Origin: Lysobacter sp. K5869 | GTDB taxonomy: Bacteria; Pseudomonadota; Gammaproteobacteria; Xanthomonadales; Xanthomonadaceae | Assembly (NCBI RefSeq): GCF_018847975.1 | Contig: NZ_CP072597.1 | Span: forward strand, 2,023,001 to 2,087,000 | Length of the DNA stretch: 64,000 bases | Reading direction: 5' to 3' | Shown here: piece by piece, positions 33,606 through 41,500 of the stretch | How positions within the stretch are numbered: position 1 is the stretch's first letter | Layout: each line of letters begins with the position of its first letter | Made by a program: the position numbers and the translations under genes | Notes under the pieces: generated by a model | Databases searched by the model: none | The model's input: only the letters and a program-made list of their open reading frames with translations | Told to the model about the DNA's origin: nothing

Positions 33606-34967
33606 TCAGTTGGCCCGCGCCAGATCGTCGATCATCGCCTTCAAGAACCGCGCCGCCTCGCCGCCCGTGCAGGCGCGGTGGTCGAAGGTCAGCGACAGCG
33701 GAATGACCTTGTGCGACTCGAACCCGCCCATCACCGGCGTCATCTGATGGCGGCCCTTGCCGGCGGCGACGATCGCCACCGTCGGCGGCACCACCACCGG
33801 CGTCGCGTAGCGGCCGGCGAACATGCCGAAGTTCGACAGCGAGATGGTGTAGCCGGTCAGCTCCGAGGCCGGAATGCTGCGGTCTTCCACCTGCGCGCGC
33901 AGGCGGTTGATCGCCTCGCGCACGCCGCGCGGGTCGAGCACGTCGGCGTTGCGCAGCGCCGGCACGAACAGGCCGTCGTCGGTGTCCACGGCGATGCCGA
34001 TGTCGACTTGCGGATGCAGGGTGCGGGTGAGCTTGTCGCCGTCGAACCAGGCGTTGAGCGCCGGCACGGTCTTGCACGCGACCACGATCGCGCGCACCAG
34101 GCGGCCGGTGATGTCGTTGCCCGGCAGCCAGGCGTGGATGTCGGCGTCGTCGGCGAGCGTGGTCGGCACGACCTTGCTGTGCGCGTCGGCCATCACCCGC
34201 GCCATGTTGCGGCGCACGCCCTTGAGCTGCTCCGGCTGGCCGGTGACGGCCGCGCCCGGCGGCTGGGTGCGCATCGGCCGGCCCGACTGCGACAGCGTGC
34301 TGCGCGCGGGCGCGGCGACCGGCGCGGGCGCTTCGGCCACGGCGGCGGCGCGCGGCGCGACCGCGGCGGCCGGCGCGGCGCCGACCTTGGCCGAACCGTC
34401 GGCGGCGGCGCGCTTGACGTCGTCGTTGCTGACCGTGCCGTCGGCGCCGGTGGCGCGCACGCGGCTCAGATCGACGCCGAGCTTGCGCGCCAGCGCGCGC
34501 ACCGCCGGCATCGCCTTGACCCCGCCGACCGCGACCGCTTGCTCGCTGCGCACGGCGTCGGAGGACTGCATCGCGCCGACTACGGTGCCGCTGTCGGCGC
34601 GTTCGTTGCTTTCGGCCTTGGCCGGCGTTGCGGAGGCGGGCGCGGGCGCGGCGGCCGGCGCGGCGTGGCCGCCGCCGTGATGGTGGCCGGTGTCCTGGCC
34701 GTCGGCGCGCTGCGGCAGGTTCGGATCGATCTCGAACTCGGCCAGCATGGTGCCGGTGACGACCACATCGCCGGCCGCGCCGGCGAGCTTGAGCACCTTG
34801 CCCGACACGGGCGAGGGCACCTCGACCACGGCCTTGGCGGTCTCCATCGACACCAGCGTGTCGTCGAGGCGGATCGTGTCGCCGACCTTGACCGCCCATT
34901 CGACGATGGTCGCGTCGGGCAGGCCTTCGCCGAGGTCGGGAAGCAGGAAGGTCTTGGTATCGCTCAT
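33606..34967 (-). CDS. 2-oxoacid dehydrogenase E2 (dihydrolipoamide acyltransferase)
   Basis: A 453-residue E2 subunit with one lipoyl domain (1-80, lipoylated Lys45 in METAKAVVEV), a His/Ala-rich linker, a peripheral subunit-binding domain (~155-190, AMPAVRALARKLGVDLSRV), a second Ala/Pro linker and a catalytic domain from ~225. The catalytic His430 is in DHRACTGGEAARF; the usual HxxxDG aspartate is Thr434, a variant found in some E2 proteins. It is the last gene of the E1alpha-E1beta-SH3-E2 operon. A branched-chain acyl-CoA role is likely in a family rich in iso fatty acids. No E3 gene is nearby. Confidence 0.88.
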   Translation of the reverse strand: MSDTKTFLLPDLGEGLPDATIVEWAVKVGDTIRLDDTLVSMETAKAVVEVPSPVSGKVLKLAGAAGDVVVTGTMLAEFEIDPNLPQRADGQDTGHHHGGGHAAPAAAPAPASATPAKAESNERADSGTVVGAMQSSDAVRSEQAVAVGGVKAMPAVRALARKLGVDLSRVRATGADGTVSNDDVKRAAADGSAKVGAAPAAAVAPRAAAVAEAPAPVAAPARSTLSQSGRPMRTQPPGAAVTGQPEQLKGVRRNMARVMADAHSKVVPTTLADDADIHAWLPGNDITGRLVRAIVVACKTVPALNAWFDGDKLTRTLHPQVDIGIAVDTDDGLFVPALRNADVLDPRGVREAINRLRAQVEDRSIPASELTGYTISLSNFGMFAGRYATPVVVPPTVAIVAAGKGRHQMTPVMGGFESHKVIPLSLTFDHRACTGGEAARFLKAMIDDLARAN

Positions 34968-35039
34968 TGCCGGTTCGTCCCTAAAAATTTTTGAATGTTG
35001 GATTCTGGAAAGTTGTCGTCGTCGGCGCGGCGCGGCGGT

Positions 35040-35381
35040 TCAGTCCAGCAGTTCCAGCGCGCGCGCCGGAACCCAGCCTTCGCGGCCGCGCGCATCGCGC
35101 GCCCACCACCACTGCGCCAGCTCGTCGCGCAGTTGCAGGACTTGCCCCGCGTCCGCGTCGAGTTCGAGCGTGTCGTAATCCGCCAGCGCCGTGGCCGGGC
35201 CGCGTTGCGCGTCGAACAGCGACGCCGGCGCCCAGCCGCCGAGCCCGTCGGCCTGGACCGCCCACACGAACTGCGGCCAGTCCGCGTCGCGTTCGCCCAG
35301 GCTCAACGCGTCGCCGCGCGCGATCCGGATCGCGGGGCGATCCGGCGCGCGGTGCTCGGCGATGACCCGGGCCAGACGCAT
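35040..35381 (-). CDS. small SH3-domain protein within the dehydrogenase operon
   Basis: A 113-residue soluble protein of two SH3-like beta modules: IRIARGDALSLGERDADWPQFVW...GGWAPASLF and ADYDTLELDADAGQVLQLRDE...WWWARDARGREGWVPARALEL. It starts 3 bases after the E1beta stop and ends 72 bases before E2, so it is surely in the operon. It may bind a complex subunit or be an accessory factor; no function is known to me. Confidence 0.75.
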   Translation of the reverse strand: MRLARVIAEHRAPDRPAIRIARGDALSLGERDADWPQFVWAVQADGLGGWAPASLFDAQRGPATALADYDTLELDADAGQVLQLRDELAQWWWARDARGREGWVPARALELLD

Positions 35382-35384
35382 CGA

Positions 35385-36416
35385 TCAGCCGTGGCCGAGC
35401 GCGCGCTTGGCCGCGGCGACGATCTTGTCGACGCTGGGCAGGTACTTCATTTCCAGGCGGAACAGCGGGATGTGGGTGTCGTAGCCGGTGACGCGCTCGA
35501 CCGGCGCGAGCAGGTCGTACATCGACTCCTCGGCCAGACGCGCGGCGATTTCGGCGCCGAAACCGGCGGTCTTCGGCGCCTCGTGCACGATCACGCAGCG
35601 ACCGGTCTTGGCCACGGACTCCGCGATGGTGGCGAAGTCCAGCGGCTTGAGCGTGGCCACGTCGATGACTTCGGCGCTGATCCCCTCGCCGGCGAGCTTG
35701 TCGGCGGCTTCCAAGGTTTCCTTGACCTGCGCGCCCCAGCTCACCAGGGTGATGTCGCTGCCGTCGCGCAGCACGTAGCACACGTCCAGCGGCAAGGCCT
35801 CGCCGTCGTCGGCGACGATTTCCTTGTACTGGCGATAGATGCGCTTGGGCTCGTAGAAGATCACCGGATCGGGATCGCGGATCGCGGCGAGCAACAAACC
35901 GTAGGCGCGCGCCGGCGACGACGGCAGCACCACGCGCAGGCCCGGCACGTTGGTGAACAAGGATTCGTTGGCTTCGCTGTGGTGTTCCGGCGCGCGGATG
36001 CCGCCGCCCCACGGTACGCGCAGCACCAGCGGGCAAGTCAGACGGCCGCGGGTGCGGTGGCGGAAGCGCGCGGCGTGGCAGATCAGATGATCGAGCATCG
36101 GATAAACGAAGCCGTCGAACTGCGCTTCGGCCACCGGTTTCATGCCTTGCGCGGCGAGGCCGACGCTGAGGCCGGCGATGGTGGTTTCGTCCAGCGGCGT
36201 ATCGAGCACGCGCTCGGACCCGAAGATCTGCTGCAAGCCGGCGGTGGCGCGGAACACGCCGCCGTTGACGCCGACGTCCTCGCCGAGCACGAGCACGCTC
36301 GGGTCGTTGCGCATCTCATAGGCCAGCGCTTGGGTGATCGCCTCGATCAAGGTGATCGCGGCGGGCGTGGCGGCCGGCTGCGCGGTGTCGATCTTGCTTT
36401 GGGTGGCGGCGTTCAT
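35385..36416 (-). CDS. 2-oxoacid dehydrogenase E1 beta subunit
   Basis: A 343-residue transketolase-like beta subunit. Typical segments are VLVLGEDVG, RVLDTPLDETTIAGLSVGLA, FDGFVYPMLDHL, RVPWGGGIRAPEHHSEANES and VEVIDVATLKPLD-type sequence near AEVIDVATLKPLD. It pairs with E1alpha, whose stop overlaps its start by four bases. The subunit form and the sequence favour branched-chain 2-oxoacid dehydrogenase over pyruvate dehydrogenase, but acetoin/pyruvate types are not excluded. Confidence 0.88.
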   Translation of the reverse strand: MNAATQSKIDTAQPAATPAAITLIEAITQALAYEMRNDPSVLVLGEDVGVNGGVFRATAGLQQIFGSERVLDTPLDETTIAGLSVGLAAQGMKPVAEAQFDGFVYPMLDHLICHAARFRHRTRGRLTCPLVLRVPWGGGIRAPEHHSEANESLFTNVPGLRVVLPSSPARAYGLLLAAIRDPDPVIFYEPKRIYRQYKEIVADDGEALPLDVCYVLRDGSDITLVSWGAQVKETLEAADKLAGEGISAEVIDVATLKPLDFATIAESVAKTGRCVIVHEAPKTAGFGAEIAARLAEESMYDLLAPVERVTGYDTHIPLFRLEMKYLPSVDKIVAAAKRALGHG

Positions 36417-37483
36417 CGACGGTTCTCCTGCAGCGCCTGCTCGCGTTGCGCGGCGAGGTCGGCCGGCATGTCGGCATAAAGGAAATCGAACATCGCTTCG
36501 ACCGGCTGCACCGGCGTTTCCAGGTACGCGTTGATCTCGACGTCGACCTTCTTGCCGCATTCCTCCAGCCAGGCCTTTTCCAGTTCCTCGTTCCACACGC
36601 CCTGATCGGTGAGATAGGTGCGCAGGCGCGGCATCGGGTCGCGCGTCCACGCGTCCTTGACCTCGGCTTCGTCGCGGTAGCGGCGCGCGTCGTCGGCGGT
36701 GGTGTGGTCGTGCAGGCGGTAGGTCATGAATTCGATCACGCTGCCGCCGTCGCCGTTGCGCGCGAGCTCGGCGGCGCGGCGCATGCCTTCGAGCACGGCG
36801 ATCAGATCGTTGCCGTCCACCTGCAAGCAATGCAGGCCGCCGGCCAAGCCCTTCTGCGCCAGCGTCTTGGCGCCGGTCTGCGCCTTGCGCGGCACCGAGA
36901 TCGCCCAGCCGTTGTTGATCACGCACAGGATCAGCGGCAGTTGGTAGGCGCCGGCGGAATTGAGCGCGGCGTAGAAGTCGGTCTTGGACGAACCGCCGTC
37001 GCCGCAGCAGGCCACGGCGAGGTTGGTTTCCTTGCGCAGCTTGAACGCGAGCGCGGCGCCGGCGGCGTGCAGGCATTGGGTGGAGATCGGCACCGACCAG
37101 GCGAAGTCCTTGCGCGGACCGGCGAAGTCGTTGCCGCGTTCGTCGCCGCCCCAGTACATCAGCACTTCGCGCGGCTGCACGCCGCGCATGAACTGCGCGC
37201 CGTATTCGCGATAGCTCGGCGCGAACACGTCGTCGGGCTTCATCGACGCGCCGATGCCGACATGGGTGGCTTCGTGGCCCAGGCACGCGGCGTAGGTGCC
37301 GAGCTTGCCGGTGCGTTGCAGGGCGATGGCCTTGCTGTCGAAGGTGCGCACGAACAGCATCTGCTTGAACAGCGGCAGCAGCGTGTTGGCGTCCTTGAAC
37401 GCGGCCGGGATCTCGGCGACGGGCTTGCCGTCTGCGCCGAGGTATTGGAGATACTCGATTTCGAACGTCGCGGCGACGGTCAT
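36413..37483 (-). CDS. 2-oxoacid dehydrogenase E1 alpha subunit
   Basis: A 356-residue thiamine-diphosphate-dependent alpha subunit, first gene of the operon. The ThDP motif runs from GDGGSS to INNGW, and the phosphorylation-loop-like MTYRLHDHTTADDARRYR region matches branched-chain E1alpha proteins. It decarboxylates the 2-oxoacid and acylates the lipoyl group of E2. The start at 37483 gives MTVAATFEIEYLQYLG. The upstream spacer of 700 bases must hold the promoter. Confidence 0.88.
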   Translation of the reverse strand: MTVAATFEIEYLQYLGADGKPVAEIPAAFKDANTLLPLFKQMLFVRTFDSKAIALQRTGKLGTYAACLGHEATHVGIGASMKPDDVFAPSYREYGAQFMRGVQPREVLMYWGGDERGNDFAGPRKDFAWSVPISTQCLHAAGAALAFKLRKETNLAVACCGDGGSSKTDFYAALNSAGAYQLPLILCVINNGWAISVPRKAQTGAKTLAQKGLAGGLHCLQVDGNDLIAVLEGMRRAAELARNGDGGSVIEFMTYRLHDHTTADDARRYRDEAEVKDAWTRDPMPRLRTYLTDQGVWNEELEKAWLEECGKKVDVEINAYLETPVQPVEAMFDFLYADMPADLAAQREQALQENRR

Positions 37484-38183
37484 CGGGAGAGGTCCTCACG
37501 GGTGGGGATGAGGTCCGAATCGTTCCGGTCCCGGATCCAGTGCCGGGCGCGCTGGTCAGCTTCAGACGGCTGGGTCCGGAGACCGTCGAAGGCGACGGAG
37601 GTTCCGGGCCGGGCTAAAGCCGCGGCGCCCCCGCGTTCGTGCGTTCGCGGGGGCGCTGCGTCTGGCGCGGATGATACCGAAAGCGGGGTTAAGCGCCGTT
37701 GCGCGGTGCGGCATGCATTGCGGGGCGAAAACGGCTAGGCGTTGGTGGGAAAGTGTGCGCCCGTGAACGATTCGCGGCCGCCGCGGAGCCGGCCGCCGCC
37801 GCTGTCGCCACGCGTTCAGCTGCGCATTTCCAGGCAAATCGGACGGGTGGGCGCGGGTGTGGCGAAAAAATGACCAGTCGCGGCGATGTGCCGAATCGAT
37901 GCGGATCGCTCATGACGACATGCCGAATTCAATCGCGAACTTGTCTGCGTTTGTGAGTTCGCTGTCAGCACGGCGACGTATGGATATCGATGTCGTGGCG
38001 TGCGGCGCGCGACCGGCGCATTCGGCGACGCACGCGTTCGCGCGTTCGGTCGCGTCGTTGCCGCGTGGCCGTGTCCAGGCGATGCAGTTGCAAGTGAAGG
38101 TGCCGGACGATCAAAAAAGAACCCCGGCCGAAGCCGGGGTTTGCGATTGCCGAACGCGCTTCGCTGTTACCGCGCCGAGGACG
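37484..38183. other. 700-base gene-free region
   Basis: No supportable coding region. Near 37625-37656 is a perfect 11-bp-arm GC hairpin (GCGCCCCCGCG/CGCGGGGGCGC) without a T-run. The part 37857-37990 is comparatively A/T-rich. The nuclease terminator lies at 38112-38141. Promoters of the dehydrogenase operon should lie near its left end. Confidence 0.5.
38112..38141 (-). terminator. terminator of nuclease paralogue 1
   Basis: On the minus strand AACCCCGGC-TTCG-GCCGGGGTT is followed by a run of six T, 43 bases after the nuclease stop. Confidence 0.88.
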
Positions 38184-41100
38184 TCACGGTTGCGGCGTCA
38201 CGGACACCTGGGCTTCGGCGCGATCGTTGGCCGCGTCCGGGTCTTGCGAGGCGGTGTCGGCGGCGACCGACAAAGTCAGGTCGCGCCCGGCCAGTTCGTC
38301 GCCGGCCAGCGCCGATACGGTGAAGCGCGCGCTGGCGTCCGCCGTCATCGCCGCCGCGCTGCAAGCGACCGAGGTGCGGCCGGTCGCAACTTGCGGCGCG
38401 TCGCAGGTCCAGCCGATGGCGTCGGTGGCTACGCTCAGCGACGGCGCTTCGACGTCCACGGCGAAGCCCAGCCCCGTCGACAACGCGCGGCCGGGGCCGA
38501 GGTTGTCGGCGACGATCGCGAACGCGTAGGTCTCGCCGACGCGGACGGTGGCGGCTTGCGCGGTCGCACTCAAACGCAGGTCCGCGCGCGGCGGCGGCAG
38601 CAGGTAGGCGACCGACGGATCGCGGTTGGACGCGCGCACCGCCGAATCGGCCTGGGTCCGGTACGACTCGGGGAAGCCGGCGTTGATGCGCGCATGGTCG
38701 AACTCGATCGCCGCGGTCGCGCCGACCATGGCTTCGTTGACCAGCAGGTGCTCGAGCTGATGGGCGATGCCGTCGCGGTAGGACGAATAGCGCTGCGCGG
38801 CGGCGCCCAGATCGGTGAGAACGATCAGGTTCGGATCGACCGCGTCCAGACCGTCGCCCGGTACCAACGTGGCCTCGTCCGCGCTCGGCGCGCCGGCGAC
38901 GGTGCCGATCACATCGGCGTAGCCGTCGTTGAACTGCGGCGCGTTGAAGTCGCCGAACGCGATCAGGCGCGCGGTCGGATCGAGCGTCTGCCGCTGGTGG
39001 AGATAACCCGCGAGGAACTCGGCCTGACGCTGGCGCTTGAGCCGCGTCACATCGTTGTAGACGGATCCGTCCTCGATGCCGAGTTCGGACTGTTGGCTCA
39101 CCAGCACCGCGCTGAACGGGAAGTCGCGGCCGTCGGCGTAGTGCGCGACGGCGTCCAGCGCCAGCGGCGGACGATCGTTGAGCAACGAGGTCTGCTGGCG
39201 CCCGTCGACCCATTGCGTGTCCTTGCCGATCTGCGCAACCTGCAGCACTTCGATGCGCGGCTTGCCGGGTGCGACCGGCGCGGTCTTGACCAGATAGCCC
39301 ACGTCGAGCCCGAGCGGGTCGTTGCCTTCCAGCAGGTGCGCGACGTAGAGCGGATCGCTCTGGCCGGCGGCGACCGCGTCGGCGTTGACGCGCGCCGCCA
39401 GGGTTTGCAGCGTGGCGAGATTTTCCACGTCGGTGAAGCCGATCACGTCGGGCAGGCGTAGGAATTCGCGCACGCCCAGCGCGACCTTGGCGATGCGGCG
39501 GTCGTAAACGGTCTGATCCGGCAGCGGCTCGGCGGCGTAGGGATCGTTCTGCGTGTCGAACAAACGCAATTCGGGGTAAGTCGCGATCGACACGGCGTCG
39601 CCGTCGACGGAGTCGGTTTGCGCGGACGCCTGCGGCGAGCGCGTGCCTTGCATCTGCAACGGCGCGTAACCGGGCGTCAGCGGCGAATCCAGCACCAGCA
39701 CGTAGCGGCCGTCGCGATAATCGACCACGCCGCTGAGCTCGGACAGTCGCGCGCCGCTGTGGACGTACAACGGCAGGCTCGGATCCAGCGCCTGCGGATC
39801 CAGCGCGATCACGCTCGCGTGCGGATCGGCGAGCGGCACTGTGTTCGGCGGCGGCATGACGTAACGACGCAGGCCGGCGTTGCGCAGCGCCGGCGCGGGC
39901 AGCGTCGGGCTCTGCGCGTAGACCAGACCCGATCCGGTGGCGGTGGCGCGGTCCTCGTCGAGGCGGCCGTCGGCCTGGACCAGCGCGTTCAATTCGCCGA
40001 TGCGCAGGCGCATGCCTTCGTAGCGTTCCAATTGGCCGCTGAGCACCGCCGCGTCGTCGATCGCCGGCGCCGGCAACGGGCGGCCGGTGGCGATCAGGAT
40101 CGTCGCCCAGCCGTCGTTGAGCTGGGTGCGTCCCGGGGTGAGGAAGGCCGAGCGGCCTTCGACGACCGTGCTCGACACGCGCACCAGATTGCCGATCCGC
40201 GCAGCCGCCGGCAGCGCGCTGGTGCGCACGAACAGACCCTCGGAGGTCGCTGGGTCACCGTCGTCGCGGCTGGGATCGGATTGGATGAAGAATCCTTCGC
40301 CGGTCAATGCGGTGACGATGCCGACGACATCCACCGGCATGCCGTTGAGCGGCGAGTAAGCGCCGGCGCCTTGCACTTGGGAGATCGGGGTGATCGGTCG
40401 CGCGCTGTTGCGGATCGTCACCTGCGCGCTGAGGTCGGCGCCGACGGCGCCGCTCAGGCCGCTCACATCGACGAAGAAGGTTTCGTCCGATTCCGGCTCC
40501 TCGTCGCCGAACACCGGAACGGACACGGTGATTTCGCTTTGTCCGGCGGGAATGCTGAGGTGGCCGGAGGATGCGGCGTAATCGATGCCGGCGGTGGCGC
40601 TGCCGTTGCGGGTGGCGTAATCGAAACCGACGCCCGCGGCGCCGGCGGGGCGGTCGAGGAAGATGCGCACGGTGGCGAGGTTCTGGCCGGATTGGCCTTC
40701 TTCGACCTCGGTGTCTTGCGCGTACAACTGCGCCGGCGCGCCGCCGCAGACATAGACCGGCGCGGCCGAGTTGCGCGGCGCCGGCGCCAGGATCGCGAAG
40801 TCGGCGTTGTTGTCGTTGGTGTCGTTGCAGCCGGCGTCCTTGCGCAGCGCCGCGGTGGTGGTCGCGGTCGTGCCCGCCAAGGGGCGGGTTTCCGAGCAGG
40901 TCGCCGAGGTGCTGATGCCGACCGCGTCGATGCGCAGCGCCGGGCAGGCGCCGCTGAGCGCGCGATTGTGATCGACCAGCAGCACCTTGCCGCCGCTGGC
41001 CTGCATCGCGATCGTGCCGGTCGCGTCGGGCGTCGGCAGCGGCGACAGGCCGAAGGCGCCACCGCTGGCCTGTTGGATCAGGTAGTAGCCGCCCGGGGCG

Positions 41101-41348
41101 ATCGAGCCCGACAGCGCAGTGCGCTGCCAAGTCGCCGGGCTCGGACCGAGGTTGTATTGCACCGACCAACCGTCGAGGCTGACCGCGGTATCGCCGTTGT
41201 TGTGCAACTCGATGAAATCGTGCGTGTAGTTGGAACCGGCATTGCCGCCCGCACCGTAGATCTGGCTGATGACGACCCCCGCCTGGGCCGTGCCGGCCGC
41301 GGCGAAGGCCAGCGCTGCCGCCAACAGGCGGCTCCCTGACTTGTTCAT
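38184..41348 (-). CDS. secreted ExeM-like nuclease homologue with degenerate active site
   Basis: A 1054-residue secreted protein: signal peptide about 1-24, lamin-tail domain (VVISQIYGAGGNAGSNYTHD), Calx-beta-like domain ~215-320, an OB-like segment (VQGAGAYSPLNG), an endonuclease/exonuclease/phosphatase (EEP) domain ~600-930 and a DUF11-type tail. GDFN is kept (Asp800, Asn802) and the VENL glutamate is present. The LDH motif is LEH (Glu866) and the terminal SDHDP reads SNRDP (Asn908, Arg909), so the catalytic Asp-His pair is absent. It is the last of three tandem paralogues. Loss of activity is a prediction. Confidence 0.87.
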   Translation of the reverse strand: MNKSGSRLLAAALAFAAAGTAQAGVVISQIYGAGGNAGSNYTHDFIELHNNGDTAVSLDGWSVQYNLGPSPATWQRTALSGSIAPGGYYLIQQASGGAFGLSPLPTPDATGTIAMQASGGKVLLVDHNRALSGACPALRIDAVGISTSATCSETRPLAGTTATTTAALRKDAGCNDTNDNNADFAILAPAPRNSAAPVYVCGGAPAQLYAQDTEVEEGQSGQNLATVRIFLDRPAGAAGVGFDYATRNGSATAGIDYAASSGHLSIPAGQSEITVSVPVFGDEEPESDETFFVDVSGLSGAVGADLSAQVTIRNSARPITPISQVQGAGAYSPLNGMPVDVVGIVTALTGEGFFIQSDPSRDDGDPATSEGLFVRTSALPAAARIGNLVRVSSTVVEGRSAFLTPGRTQLNDGWATILIATGRPLPAPAIDDAAVLSGQLERYEGMRLRIGELNALVQADGRLDEDRATATGSGLVYAQSPTLPAPALRNAGLRRYVMPPPNTVPLADPHASVIALDPQALDPSLPLYVHSGARLSELSGVVDYRDGRYVLVLDSPLTPGYAPLQMQGTRSPQASAQTDSVDGDAVSIATYPELRLFDTQNDPYAAEPLPDQTVYDRRIAKVALGVREFLRLPDVIGFTDVENLATLQTLAARVNADAVAAGQSDPLYVAHLLEGNDPLGLDVGYLVKTAPVAPGKPRIEVLQVAQIGKDTQWVDGRQQTSLLNDRPPLALDAVAHYADGRDFPFSAVLVSQQSELGIEDGSVYNDVTRLKRQRQAEFLAGYLHQRQTLDPTARLIAFGDFNAPQFNDGYADVIGTVAGAPSADEATLVPGDGLDAVDPNLIVLTDLGAAAQRYSSYRDGIAHQLEHLLVNEAMVGATAAIEFDHARINAGFPESYRTQADSAVRASNRDPSVAYLLPPPRADLRLSATAQAATVRVGETYAFAIVADNLGPGRALSTGLGFAVDVEAPSLSVATDAIGWTCDAPQVATGRTSVACSAAAMTADASARFTVSALAGDELAGRDLTLSVAADTASQDPDAANDRAEAQVSVTPQP

Positions 41349-41446
41349 GGTGCTCCTTGAGACGAGTGAACCGCGGCCTCGTGCGGCGGCGGGCCGATTT
41401 TGCATGAGGCGGGTCGCAATTTCGGCGATGGAGCCAACGCGCGGAC

Positions 41447-41475
41447 AAAAAAAGACCCCGGCCTAGGCCGGGGTC
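41447..41475 (-). terminator. terminator of nuclease paralogue 2
   Basis: A 22-nt palindrome (GACCCCGGCCTAGGCCGGGG+TC at 41454-41475) is followed on the minus strand by seven T. Confidence 0.9.
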
Positions 41476-41500
41476 CGTGCATTCACCGAGAACGCGAAGA

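Noticed and set aside
37625..37656. GC hairpin upstream of the dehydrogenase operon as a terminator
   Set aside because: No T-run follows on either strand; it is left as an unexplained stem.
37699..37956. Small plus-strand frame in the 700-base gap
   Set aside because: Composition is Arg/Ala-rich, there is no ribosome site, and no motif or neighbour supports it.
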